From assembly GCF_000708755.2 (NCBI RefSeq), contig NZ_JGVU02000002.1, forward strand, positions 682,001-746,000: DNA of 64,000 nt, in the 5' to 3' direction. The position numbers and the translations under genes were made by a program. The stretch is from Metabacillus indicus LMG 22858 (GTDB lineage: Bacteria; Bacillota; Bacilli; Bacillales; Bacillaceae). This document shows, in pieces, positions 35,992 through 43,711 of the stretch (the stretch's first letter is position 1; each line of letters opens with the position of its first letter). Under the pieces are notes generated by a model. That model did no database searches. It was given only the letters and a program-made list of their open reading frames with translations, and was not told the DNA's origin.

Positions 35992-36696
35992 TTACTTTTT
36001 GATTGCTGCTTCAAGCGCAATTTCCATCATTTCATTGAAGGTTGTCTGACGCTCTTCAGAAGTTGTTTCTTCCCCAGTAAGAATGTGATCGCTTACTGTC
36101 AGGACAGAAAGTGCCTGGCGGCCAAATTTAGCAGCAAGTGTGTAAAGGGCAGCGGATTCCATTTCGATGGCAAGTACGCCGTATTTCGCCCATTTTTCCA
36201 GCTCTGAATTGTCGTTGTAGAACATATCAGCGGTGAACACGTTGCCGACTTTCAATTTTAAGCCCTTCTCGTTTCCTGCTTCATAAGCAAAGCGCAGCAG
36301 GTCAAAGTCAGCAGTCGGAGCATAATCAACTCCGCCAAATGTCAATCTGTTCATTTGCGAATCTGTTGATGCGCTCATCGCAAGAATAACGTCACGGACC
36401 TTTACATCCTGCTGAATCGCACCGCAAGTTCCAACGCGGATCAGCTTTTGAACGTTATAGCTTTGAATTAATTCGTTTACATAAATCGCGATGGACGGCA
36501 CACCCATGCCAGTACCCTGGACGGAAATTCTTTCGCCTTTGTAAGTTCCTGTGTATCCTAACATACCGCGCACTTCATTGTAGCAGACAGCATCTTCTAA
36601 AAACGTTTCTGCAATATACTTTGCACGCAGCGGATCTCCTGGCAGCAGAATGGATTCTGCAATTTCATTTGGTTTTGCTCCTATATGAACACTCAT
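35992..36696 (-). CDS. deoD: Purine nucleoside phosphorylase, DeoD type
   Basis: 234 residues, hexameric PNP family. Motifs: [55 protein letters not shown] and the purine-site EMESAALY near residue 180, with SDHIL catalytic Asp. It splits purine (deoxy)nucleosides to base and (deoxy)ribose-1-phosphate. The ATG at 36696 has GGAGGAATG in front; the ATG two codons earlier is inside that ribosome site. Same position as in B. subtilis after yodJ. Confidence 0.96.
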   Translation of the reverse strand: MSVHIGAKPNEIAESILLPGDPLRAKYIAETFLEDAVCYNEVRGMLGYTGTYKGERISVQGTGMGVPSIAIYVNELIQSYNVQKLIRVGTCGAIQQDVKVRDVILAMSASTDSQMNRLTFGGVDYAPTADFDLLRFAYEAGNEKGLKLKVGNVFTADMFYNDNSELEKWAKYGVLAIEMESAALYTLAAKFGRQALSVLTVSDHILTGEETTSEERQTTFNEMMEIALEAAIKK

Positions 36697-36876
36697 TTTC
36701 ATTCCTCCAGTTTCTATGTAAAAAAGGTGCTTTTTCAATATACCATAATCCTGCTGAAAAAATCTTTTCCCTTTCTACATTTTTCGGGATTCCTTTCAAT
36801 TCTATACATGATACTTATTTACTGGTGTGAAAACGGCTTATTTCGAGAAAAATAGGTGGGAAAAGGAGGGATACTC

Positions 36877-37020
36877 ATGGGTAAAAAACATCGAAACAGA
36901 GTCAATGGACAGAAGAAAAACAATCATATTCCGGCTGAGGCTATTGAGGCTGAGCATAATGCGCACGGAAAAGAAGCTTCCCCCGAAAAACGCAAAAACG
37001 GTCCTGGAAACCACATGTAA
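36877..37020 (+). CDS. 47-residue basic hydrophilic protein, spore-like
   Basis: Small, Lys/Asn/His-rich, with no hydrophobic segment: it opens MGKKHRNRVNGQKKNNH, has a central Ala/Glu stretch and closes KRKNGPGNHM. The ribosome site (AAAAGGAGGG, six-base spacer) is excellent, which supports a real gene. Composition is like the minor small acid-soluble spore proteins (SspM to SspP type), but I cannot match a named one. It lies between deoD and yodL, transcribed opposite to them. Confidence 0.65.
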   Translation: MGKKHRNRVNGQKKNNHIPAEAIEAEHNAHGKEASPEKRKNGPGNHM

Positions 37021-37023
37021 GGA

Positions 37024-37054
37024 AAAGAAAAAGGGCAGCCGCTGGTGCTGCCCC
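37024..37054 (-). terminator. Terminator of yodL
   Basis: GGGGCAGC-accagc-GGCTGCCC followed by TTTTTC on the minus strand. Confidence 0.85.
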
Positions 37055-37362
37055 TACCTTACTTGCATTCTGCTTATTTTCTTCCAGCCGCCTGAAAACA
37101 GCTTATAAAAAGTCTGTCCTCTCTTCCGCTCATCAATCAGCAGAATATCCCCGGTGGCAATAAACCTTGCCTTGTAGTCTTTAGGAACTCTGTCTTTCAC
37201 ATTAAACATGCCAAAGATGAGGTGCATGGCATCAATGTGCCCCGCTGCTTCAAGATTCATCCTGTATACTTCCTGATATCCGATTTTTTGTCCATATTCC
37301 GGCGTTTGAAAAATGGTAACCTCATATGTCTGCGGCCTCTCTGCAAAAAGACTTATTCCCAT
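37054..37362 (-). CDS. yodL: YodL family protein
   Basis: 102 residues, soluble, beta-rich (YEVTIFQTPEYGQKIGYQEVYRMNL, ARFIATGDILLIDERKRGQTFYKLFSGGWKKI). B. subtilis YodL lies in the same place between deoD and yodM; it is expressed in early sporulation and, when overproduced, blocks growth by acting on MreB-type filaments. I start at the ATG at 37362 because GGGGG lies about eight bases before it; a GTG three codons earlier sits on the ribosome site. Name from position and sequence style. Confidence 0.8.
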   Translation of the reverse strand: MGISLFAERPQTYEVTIFQTPEYGQKIGYQEVYRMNLEAAGHIDAMHLIFGMFNVKDRVPKDYKARFIATGDILLIDERKRGQTFYKLFSGGWKKISRMQVR

Positions 37363-37414
37363 ACATGCCACCCCCTTCTTACATATTAGGTGACTGCCGC
37401 CTTAATTCCTTCGT

Positions 37415-38038
37415 CTAAGTTGCACTAGTTTTGTCGATTGACATTTTCATCCATTCATACAGACGGATCAGTATTAAAAGCAGCACAATGCCTGCCGAAA
37501 ATCCCGCGGCTACATCAATGGCATAATGAACGCCTAAATACACTCTGCTTAACCCAATCAATCCTATAAAACAAACAGCCGCCCAAAACCTTTTCTTTTT
37601 GTTACGGCCCGCTGCTGATGTGTTTGCCAGCAATAGGTAGCAAATAAATCCATAAAAAACGGTGGAATTCATTGCATGGCCGCTTGGAAAACTGTAATGG
37701 GCAGCGTCAATGACCGCGTGAAAGGATGGTCTTTCCCTTTCAAAGAGATCTTTAAGTCCTGTGTTGAGATAACGTGCAGAATAAAACGCAATCCATAAAA
37801 AGGCTGGAGCCAGGACTTTTTTATTCAGCAGAAGAAGAAAGGTTGCAAATAAAAGCACTGGGTACTCGGCTTTTATGGAACCGGCATCGCTGACTGCCAG
37901 AAAAACAGCTGTTGCCGGTTCTGACCGCCAAGTTTCAGCCTTTTGGACAACGAAATTTTCAGCATGCTGAACACCATCTATCCTGTAAATACATGCAAGT
38001 AAAAGAAACAGGAGAAAAAAGGCGGCTATCTTTTTCAC
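37415..38038 (-). CDS. yodM: PAP2-superfamily lipid phosphatase YodM
   Basis: 207 residues, about five or six helices. The three acid-phosphatase motifs are complete: KDLFERERP (C1), SFPSGHAMNS (C2) and SRVYLGVHYAIDV (C3). B. subtilis YodM dephosphorylates lipid pyrophosphates such as phosphatidylglycerophosphate or undecaprenyl pyrophosphate, with the active site facing outward. Ribosome site is inside the upstream short intergenic segment (GGGGAG). The next gene upstream on this strand is a 48-residue peptide 24 bp away, probably co-transcribed. Confidence 0.92.
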   Translation of the reverse strand: MKKIAAFFLLFLLLACIYRIDGVQHAENFVVQKAETWRSEPATAVFLAVSDAGSIKAEYPVLLFATFLLLLNKKVLAPAFLWIAFYSARYLNTGLKDLFERERPSFHAVIDAAHYSFPSGHAMNSTVFYGFICYLLLANTSAAGRNKKKRFWAAVCFIGLIGLSRVYLGVHYAIDVAAGFSAGIVLLLILIRLYEWMKMSIDKTSAT

Positions 38039-38062
38039 GGCTTCTCCCCTCCCAATAACTGC

Positions 38063-38209
38063 TTAATTCATTTTGTTTCGTTTATGTTCCTTATGTCCTG
38101 GAGCAGGCTGGGGTTTATGTGCGACTTCTGTTGAGTATTCTTCTTTATATTGACCCGGAGCTTGTTTTTTTGCTTTTTGCTCAGCGCTGTTCTGATGTTT
38201 ATGTGCCAT
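38063..38209 (-). CDS. 48-residue hydrophilic protein upstream of yodM
   Basis: Lys/His/Gln/Pro-rich peptide without hydrophobic segment (MAHKHQNSAEQKAKKQAPGQ at the start, PAPGHKEHKRNKMN at the end). AGGAGG precedes the ATG at good distance. Composition resembles small spore proteins; not assigned to a named family. It likely shares a transcript with yodM. Confidence 0.65.
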   Translation of the reverse strand: MAHKHQNSAEQKAKKQAPGQYKEEYSTEVAHKPQPAPGHKEHKRNKMN

Positions 38210-38352
38210 GGTTCATTCCTCCTGATAATAAATAGGTGCCTTCTTATTTTTGCTGAAAATACGGCAGCCATTCATGTGTTCAGGAGCCATTCTTTCCATA
38301 AATATGCTGCCTGTCCCTCAAAAAGAAGTGGGGTTTTCCTTTTCATACAACA

Positions 38353-38380
38353 AAAAAATCCGTTCACTTTGAACGGATTT
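38353..38380 (-). terminator. Terminator of the TSUP gene
   Basis: AATCCGTTC-aaagt-GAACGGATTTTTTT on the minus strand; the loop holds the stop codon region. Confidence 0.88.
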
Positions 38381-39233
38381 CCTTTAGCTGCTTTCCAATT
38401 TTGAGACCCATTTTCACGTAGAGTCCTCCAATAAAAACGATAAGAACAATGATCCCGAGATATTCCAGGCCTGCAAGCTTCAATCCTGTGCTCAGCGCGG
38501 TAATGACATACAAACTGCCAAGCAGCGTCCTGATTTCCGTCTGTTCGAACCTGGATGTCAAATATGCTCCTGCCTGCGCACCTGCAAGTCCTCCAGCAAT
38601 CAGCATAGCTCCAGCAGAAAGGTCAATCGGTGACTTTGCGAAATACGTGATAAAACCAGCCGTAACAATGAAAAGAACACTCATAAGACTTGTCCCCACT
38701 GCTTCCCTCGGTTTAAATCCGGAAAGGGAAATCAAAAGCGGAACAAGGATAAAGCCGCCTCCAACCCCAAGAAGAGTTGAAACAAAACCTCCGGTCGCGC
38801 CTGTAAACACAAGAATCAGCAATTTCATGCCCTTTTTTCTGCCTGATGATGTTTTCTTATCCTTCCTGAGAAGCAGACTCCATGAAAAATAGCCAAGAAG
38901 AAGAACATAAGCAAGGGGAATCACCGTTTCATCCAAATGATGATCATTTAAAAAGAAAACAAATGGATTGGCAGCCTGTGTAGCTGCTGCTCCGCTGGCG
39001 CCAATCAGAGCTGCATCCTTCCACTTGACATTTTTCATTTTCAAATGGGCGAATACACCTGAAACCGATGTTCCAATTGTATACATCAGACTTATCGTGA
39101 TGGCAGTAATCGGATCGACTGAGAGCAGCAGGAGTACCGGGGTGAGGATAAAGCCTCCTCCAACGCCGAAAAACCCCGATAAAACACCAATCAGTAAACC
39201 GAGCACTGCGTATAAGATAAAAATAAGAATCAC
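38364..39233 (-). CDS. TSUP family (TauE/SafE) transporter
   Basis: 289 residues, eight or so helices in two homologous halves, each with the TSUP glycine motif: GVLSGFFGVGGGFILTPVLL at the N-terminus and GFVSTLLGVGGGFILVPLLI near residue 150. The family exports sulfite, sulfoacetate and related organosulfur anions. GTG start; the AGAGG before it is only one base away, so the true start is uncertain by a few codons. No sulfur-metabolism genes adjoin it, so the substrate is open. Confidence 0.88.
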   Translation of the reverse strand: MILIFILYAVLGLLIGVLSGFFGVGGGFILTPVLLLLSVDPITAITISLMYTIGTSVSGVFAHLKMKNVKWKDAALIGASGAAATQAANPFVFFLNDHHLDETVIPLAYVLLLGYFSWSLLLRKDKKTSSGRKKGMKLLILVFTGATGGFVSTLLGVGGGFILVPLLISLSGFKPREAVGTSLMSVLFIVTAGFITYFAKSPIDLSAGAMLIAGGLAGAQAGAYLTSRFEQTEIRTLLGSLYVITALSTGLKLAGLEYLGIIVLIVFIGGLYVKMGLKIGKQLKEIRSK

Positions 39234-39321
39234 ACCTCTGGTAAAATAGCCGTCAATTCCTATTTTATCGGTCCTGAGGAGAAAATAAAAGGTGATGCCC
39301 CTTAATCAGAATCTTTCAACT

Positions 39322-40356
39322 TCACCTTGGGCGTGCGATTACACCGTTATGAACTTTAATAAAGCCGTGACGCAGAATATCGAAACCGCTTTCATAAATA
39401 TATAGGCCCATTTGCTGAATTGTCATTAATTCTCTGTACGTATGATTCATGACATCCGCCATGATCTGATAGTACAGTTTTGATTTTGCCTGTGCCCTTG
39501 GCGTTGTCAGAATGGCATAACCGCCGTCCTTTAAAAATTTCCTGTGCCAGTCGATGGCTTCGGGCTTTTGCTCATCGGGGAAATGCTCAATCATTCCAAC
39601 GCTGATGACAATGTCGAATTCTTTGCCAAAAGAAAGATTGCGGATATCATCGACCAAATAGGTGATGTTAAAATCATTTTTGTAATAGACTTTGTGGCTT
39701 CCTGTCTGTGGGTTTTGGCCTAAAAAAGGATAGTGCTCAGGGAATTCTGCAAACCGGCTGTCCCTGCAATACGCATCATAATCAACCATAACCACTTCTG
39801 CACCAGGATACATGGCTGCAAGCTGCATAGCCTCATATCCTTCTGCGGCGCCGAGAAACAGTATTTTCGGTTTGCTTACATCCAGCCCTTCAAACAATGC
39901 ACGTTTTCCCCGAGGGTCCCAAATACCGTCCTCCATCCTGTGGATGTAATTCCAGAGCCTCAGCTTTAATGAACGGCCCAGTACTTCCCTGACCTCTGCC
40001 GGACGAAAAGCAGAAAAATGCGTCCTTAATTCCTTGCTGAGCTCCTCCATTTCTCCCGGCACATCTTTTATGAACCACTCGTGAAACGATTTATTGAAAT
40101 ATTCCCAAGAGGTGTGTACCGGCATGGACAACCCGTTCTCTTTTTCCCATTCCTTCCGGTCCTTTGATAAAGTTTTCACTTCATAAGGTTTTCCTGTATC
40201 TTTCCAGGAGAGCTGCGACCAGTCACTTACAACATTTGACGTAAAAAACGTATCTTTCTCTTCATCTGTATATGTGCGCAAGTCAATTTTAAAACTTTCT
40301 GTCAAAGCTGTTTTACCAAGATCTTCTTCTGTAAACGGCCGATGTGCGGTGATCAT
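39322..40356 (-). CDS. Class I SAM-dependent methyltransferase
   Basis: 344 residues. An N-terminal 150-residue region of unknown fold (rich in Trp/Phe/Lys) precedes the methyltransferase core: ILFLGAAEGYEAMQLAAMYPGAEVVMVDYDAY as motif I with acidic tip, VDDIRNLSF, FDIVISVGMIEHF as motif IV, and LKDGGYAILTTPR as post-motif strand. The substrate is unknown. GAGGTG before the ATG. It is divergent from the structured-RNA region at 40.56 kb. Confidence 0.85.
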   Translation of the reverse strand: MITAHRPFTEEDLGKTALTESFKIDLRTYTDEEKDTFFTSNVVSDWSQLSWKDTGKPYEVKTLSKDRKEWEKENGLSMPVHTSWEYFNKSFHEWFIKDVPGEMEELSKELRTHFSAFRPAEVREVLGRSLKLRLWNYIHRMEDGIWDPRGKRALFEGLDVSKPKILFLGAAEGYEAMQLAAMYPGAEVVMVDYDAYCRDSRFAEFPEHYPFLGQNPQTGSHKVYYKNDFNITYLVDDIRNLSFGKEFDIVISVGMIEHFPDEQKPEAIDWHRKFLKDGGYAILTTPRAQAKSKLYYQIMADVMNHTYRELMTIQQMGLYIYESGFDILRHGFIKVHNGVIARPR

Positions 40357-40556
40357 TGCAGCACCTCATTTTAGTCAGAATTTTACATTCATTTTAACAA
40401 CGTTTATCTGTTGAATCAATCAATTTGTCCAATCATCCTTTCTTGAAAAAAGCTGAAATACTTCGAAAAAACGAGTTAGAAAGAGCTGAGAACGGTAAAA
40501 TGACTATATTTAGGTTTATACAGATAATTCTGAATCTTTAAATTATGTAAAGATTT
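40357..40556. other. Intergenic spacer before the RNA element
   Basis: AT-rich, no coding frame, holds the methyltransferase promoter on one strand and, at its right end, upstream sequence of the RNA element. No other motif stands out. Confidence 0.5.
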
Positions 40557-40565
40557 TGTTAAGAT
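40537..40565 (+). promoter_or_regulatory. Candidate extended -10 promoter of the RNA element
   Basis: TGTTAAGAT gives an extended -10 (TG-N-TAAGAT, 40557-40565). The -35 region 17 bases upstream (TTTAAA) is poor. A transcript would start near 40572, just before the first module. Confidence 0.4.
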
Positions 40566-40579
40566 GAATTTACTCAATC

Positions 40580-40830
40580 AAAGGAAGGCGTGATTCCAAT
40601 GAAGACGGTCAGCGAAGCATATCAGTAGCAAATCTCGGAAAAGATCAGTCCGTGAAAACTGATTTTGAGATGTGTGGATATGCGGGAAATCAGTGAATCC
40701 GACTTTTTAAAGGGGATGATTCCAATGACTGACGTTAGCGAAGCATATTGTAATCATGCTGCCGCAGGAAAATAGCCGGTGAAAACTATTTTCGGAGCAT
40801 GTGGATATGCGGGGAAGCCAGAGCAAGAAA
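40580..40830 (+). repeat. Two tandem ~126 bp modules
   Basis: GATTCC begins at 40592 and again at 40718. Conserved sequence sits in presumed loops and the outer stem; inner stem sequences have changed on both arms. Both modules also carry an SD-like AAGG followed by ATG and the codons for V-S-E-A-Y, giving peptides of 9 and 16 residues, so very short leader peptides are an alternative or additional feature. Confidence 0.75.
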
Positions 40831-41040
40831 GCAAGATAATTGGATGAGTTAGAAACAAAAGAAATCTGAATTAAAAGTGTGATGGTAAAACATTTCTTAG
40901 ATTGAGTTTAAAGAGCAATGGGAATAAACTGATTCATCGTGCACTATGTTAATTGAAACAAATCAATTGATCGATAGCAGCGAATGGGTTTTAGTAAGAA
41001 AGGATCGAACTAAAAAGTGAATATGTTTGGATTGAAATAA

Positions 41041-41080
41041 GACGCTGTTTATGTCCGGTATACATAGACAGCGTTTTGTT
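41041..41080 (+). terminator. Terminator of the RNA element
   Basis: ACGCTGTtTATG / CATAgACAGCGT stem followed by TTTTGTTGTGTT. No protein gene on this strand lies upstream for over 6 kb, so it must serve a non-coding transcript. Confidence 0.8.
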
Positions 41081-41100
41081 GTGTTCTCATTTTTCCAGAC

Positions 41101-41130
41101 AAAAAGACGCTTCATAAGAAACGCCTTTTT
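41101..41130 (-). terminator. Minus-strand terminator
   Basis: On the minus-strand RNA GGCGUUU-cuuaug-AAGCGUC pairs fully if G-U pairs are allowed, followed by UUUUU. It follows the 73-residue hypothetical gene. Confidence 0.7.
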
Positions 41131-41136
41131 GCAATA

Positions 41137-41358
41137 TCAGCCTGCAGCGTCCTCTGAAGAAAGAGACTCCTCCTTCAGAAACTCCAGAAATTGATCTCCT
41201 GCATCATGAACGGGTCCATTATTTCCCGTTTCCTGAATCCTTAATTTTGCAGCATCTATGTATGGAAAATAGGAAGCCGGTATTTCCAGATCTTGAATCA
41301 GCTGCTCTCTTGTTTTATCGAGGACTGTATACTTTTTTATCCAGACATTCTCGTGCAT
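41137..41358 (-). CDS. 73-residue unknown protein
   Basis: Soluble, acidic at the C-terminus, no motif recognised (MHENVWIKKYTVLDKTREQ at the start). AAGGGA lies upstream of the ATG, and a terminator follows the stop, so it appears to be a real gene. It is 37 bp downstream of the 96-residue gene on the same strand, suggesting an operon of two small cytoplasmic proteins. Confidence 0.65.
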   Translation of the reverse strand: MHENVWIKKYTVLDKTREQLIQDLEIPASYFPYIDAAKLRIQETGNNGPVHDAGDQFLEFLKEESLSSEDAAG

Positions 41359-41395
41359 TTCTATTCATCCCTTCCCTTTTGCAGAACTTTTATCT

Positions 41396-41686
41396 TTATA
41401 GCGCCTTCTCATAAAGCAAAGAAGTCAAAAATGGAAACTTTTCAGTGATTTCTTCCCCGTACTCATCTTTTAATGCTTCTGTCAGCATAGACGGCACTGT
41501 TTCACGCTTTTGAATATCGAATGAAACGATTTCATTTGCATTAAGACCGAATGTAAGGCCTGTATGAGTATAACCGATAAAGAATCGGTCTGTCTGCAGA
41601 CATTCTATGACTTCATCTTTTTCTTTTCCAAGGGTAATTAACGACAGTTTGCCTTTATCCGTGCCTATTTCTATTTCGTAAATCAT
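41396..41686 (-). CDS. 96-residue unknown protein
   Basis: Soluble, probably alpha/beta (MIYEIEIGTDKGKLSLITLG; FFIGYTHTGLTFGLNANEIVSFDI). No family recognised. GAGGAGG at ideal distance from the ATG supports it. Sits between the Spo0M operon and the RNA element, and probably forms a unit with the following 73-residue gene. Confidence 0.7.
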   Translation of the reverse strand: MIYEIEIGTDKGKLSLITLGKEKDEVIECLQTDRFFIGYTHTGLTFGLNANEIVSFDIQKRETVPSMLTEALKDEYGEEITEKFPFLTSLLYEKAL

Positions 41687-41827
41687 GCTGCATCCTCCTC
41701 AGTTCTCTCTTTTCTGACCGGCCTGACTCCCTATACTATTCGAACAAGTATGGTTATTTTCTGACTGTCCTGAAGCCTCAAGCAGAAAAGGATGCTGGGC
41801 TGGATGAAAAAATGCTTCTTCCCGGAA

Positions 41828-41860
41828 TAAAAAAAGCAGCAAGATGAACTTGCCGCTTCT
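41828..41860 (-). terminator. Terminator of the kinase-spo0M operon
   Basis: GAAGCGGCAAG-ttcat-CTTGCTGCTTTTTTT on the minus strand, one G-U pair. Confidence 0.88.
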
Positions 41861-41863
41861 ACA

Positions 41864-42634
41864 TCAGCTGTACCTTTGGATAACATCTTCCAGTGTTCTG
41901 CGGATGGCTTGCTGATCCGCATTTGGAATCATCACTTTAACAAGAGACTCATCCATTTCAAGCGCTTCTGACAAAAATCCTCCCAGGCCTCTTGCTCTCC
42001 TGTCAATTTCAAGCAATAGCTCTACTCCCTGCGGACTGATGTTCGAAATCACGACGTCCAGTTCATCCAATTTCCCCCTGAACGGACCTGCTGTCGGATA
42101 AAATTCAAATTCCTGTATGAATGGCAGTCTTTTTCTCAGATGGTATGGAGCTGCCTCGTTTTCTGCTTTGCGCAAATTGAATCCGAGATCTCTTAATGCG
42201 GCAAATACGGTTTGAACAATGGCGGGCGGAAGGACTTCAATCCGGTCTTTATCACTCGGATCAACGGCGCCTTTAATATCCAGCCCTGTTTCAAGCCACA
42301 CTTTTGATGAGCCGAGGGTAATCGGCGTATCCGAAGGAAGCTGAAACGCAAACGGAATTTCTTTCACTTCGTTTGCCATGATGACGAACGGCTCATTGAT
42401 TTTGATTTTGGTGATGGTTGCGTTTTGATAATACTTTTTATCATCCGTCTCTTTTAAGTAGCTTGTTTGCAGGGACAGATAGATCTCATCAATCTGCTGT
42501 TCAACATTTCCCCCCTGAACGTGAATAATGCCTTTTACTTCATCCATAAGAGCAATCCTGTCAGATGCAAGTCTTGCATCCACTTTTGCAGCCCCAATTC
42601 CTACGCTTGATAAAATCTTATTAAAAAACGACAT
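41864..42634 (-). CDS. spo0M: Sporulation control protein Spo0M
   Basis: 256 residues, close to B. subtilis Spo0M. Starts MSFFNKILSSVGIGAAKVDARL and shows the arrestin-like beta-sandwich pattern of the family (GIIHVQGGNVEQQIDEIYLSLQT; KEIPFAFQLPSDTPITLGSSKVWLETGLDI), with a short C-terminal helical tail. Spo0M is a cytoplasmic regulator that affects sporulation and cytoskeleton-linked growth. The ATG has AGGGGAGAAG upstream and lies 13 bases inside the end of the kinase gene, so the two are overlapping and co-translated. Confidence 0.92.
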   Translation of the reverse strand: MSFFNKILSSVGIGAAKVDARLASDRIALMDEVKGIIHVQGGNVEQQIDEIYLSLQTSYLKETDDKKYYQNATITKIKINEPFVIMANEVKEIPFAFQLPSDTPITLGSSKVWLETGLDIKGAVDPSDKDRIEVLPPAIVQTVFAALRDLGFNLRKAENEAAPYHLRKRLPFIQEFEFYPTAGPFRGKLDELDVVISNISPQGVELLLEIDRRARGLGGFLSEALEMDESLVKVMIPNADQQAIRRTLEDVIQRYS

Positions 42635-43436
42635 TTTCTTCTCCCCTATCTGCACACTTCAAAACATCAGCTTTCAGGTCTTCTATCCTGTCATAAGGCT
42701 GCTGAAGCTTGAGCATCCGTTTAATCGTATCTTTTGAGTGCTGAGTTAACGCAAGTTCCTCTTCCCAGCTTCTGTTCTTTTTCGAAACCGGGACATATTG
42801 TGAATACAGCAGAAAAAGAACAAAGTGGCCAAGCGCATAAAAGTCGCTTTGAAAAGAACGTTCTCTGTAGTGTCTTTTTTCACGGGAAAAAGACTTCCCC
42901 AATTCTGCCGGGTCCGGCCCCTCACCGATTCTTGCCGCAAGTCCGAAATCAATGATTCTGATGGATTCATGCTTTAAAAGGATATTCGGAATCCTCAAGT
43001 CCCTGTGCACGATCCCTTTTGCATGAAGAACCTCTACAGCCTCTATTACTTTCAACAAAATACGGAAAGATTCCTTCTCTCCGAATGATTCTTTTTTCAG
43101 GAAGATTAAATCTTCAAACGTATCTCCGCTAATATACTCCATTGCAATGAAATGCTTGCTGTTCCAGATAAAAGAGCCTGAATATGCCGGAAAATACGGA
43201 CTGCTGAGTTGTTCCAGCAGTTCTTTTTCAAGCCTGAATGACGAGAGGCCGCTATCTGATGCAGCCTTATATGCCCTAAGCTGTTTGAGCACAAGCGGCT
43301 CATCTCTTTTTGTTATTGCAAGATACGTTATGCCGTAGCTTCCTTTTCCAAGAACTTTCTGTATGGTATATCGATGATCGATTACATCACCGGCCTTTAG
43401 CGGCCGCTCTCCGTACTTTAGGAGAAGGTTCTTCAT
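42621..43436 (-). CDS. Eukaryotic-like Ser/Thr protein kinase, YbdM-like
   Basis: 271 residues, a kinase domain alone with no membrane helix or PASTA repeats. Gly loop GKGSYG at 30-35, ATP lysine K51 in LVLKQL, C-helix Glu in RLEKELLEQL, catalytic loop HRDLRIPN at 144-151 (Arg in place of the usual Lys after DL), and DFG at 163-165. All catalytic residues are present, so it should be active. Size and loop resemble B. subtilis YbdM. It overlaps spo0M by 14 bp and follows a small basic peptide with one-base overlap, so Spo0M and the peptide are candidate substrates. That is inference. Confidence 0.88.
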   Translation of the reverse strand: MKNLLLKYGERPLKAGDVIDHRYTIQKVLGKGSYGITYLAITKRDEPLVLKQLRAYKAASDSGLSSFRLEKELLEQLSSPYFPAYSGSFIWNSKHFIAMEYISGDTFEDLIFLKKESFGEKESFRILLKVIEAVEVLHAKGIVHRDLRIPNILLKHESIRIIDFGLAARIGEGPDPAELGKSFSREKRHYRERSFQSDFYALGHFVLFLLYSQYVPVSKKNRSWEEELALTQHSKDTIKRMLKLQQPYDRIEDLKADVLKCADRGEENVVF

Positions 43437-43600
43437 CAGCTGCTGTAGGATCCTGAAAATCTGCTCGATCTTGATTTGCGTTTGTAATGCTTATAGCCGT
43501 ATTTTGAAGGATTTCCGTATGGTCTGCCTCTTCTGTCGCTGCTGCTGTATCTGCGGTGAGACTTCTTTCCTAGAAACGATTGAATCAGTTTTTTGAGCAT
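43436..43600 (-). CDS. 54-residue basic Ser/Tyr/Arg-rich peptide
   Basis: After a short amphipathic start (MLKKLIQSFLGKK) the rest is almost only Arg, Lys, Ser, Tyr and Gly. No family known to me. AGAGGG precedes the ATG at 43600. Its stop codon shares one base with the kinase start (TGATG), so it is the first gene of the peptide-kinase-spo0M operon. With some 13 serines among basic residues it is a plausible kinase substrate or nucleic-acid binder; neither is shown. Confidence 0.7.
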   Translation of the reverse strand: MLKKLIQSFLGKKSHRRYSSSDRRGRPYGNPSKYGYKHYKRKSRSSRFSGSYSS

Positions 43601-43711
43601 GACAATCCCTCTTTCATTAAAAGTTCCTGCTCTTTTCATACGTGCCGCGAGAACAAAAGTTTCAGGTTTTTCATATGTAAGTAAGAGGCAAGGTTTTAGG
43701 AGCTGGCAAAA

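Larger units (their letters stand above)
40572..41080 (+). ncRNA. Probable structured RNA with two tandem modules
   Basis: A 780 bp gene-free stretch contains two related modules, 40580-40708 and 40709-40830. Shared blocks: AAAGG, TGATTCCAATGA, AGCGAAGCATAT, GGAAAA, GTGAAAAC and GTGGATATGCGGGRA. In both, GCATAT pairs with ATATGC (40617-40622/40678-40683 and 40743-40748/40805-40810). The inner stems differ in sequence but remain paired: ATCTC/GAGAT and ATCAG/CTGAT in module 1, CATGCT-CCG/CGG-AGCATG and AAAATAG/CTATTTT in module 2, each with a 10-base loop ending GTGAAAA. A hairpin terminator at 41041-41080 ends the unit. I could not match a known riboswitch or RNA class. Confidence 0.6.

Noticed and set aside
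40580-40830. Tandem glycine riboswitch
   Set aside because: Tandem layout is suggestive, but the conserved sequences do not fit the glycine aptamer, and no gcv or transporter gene follows.
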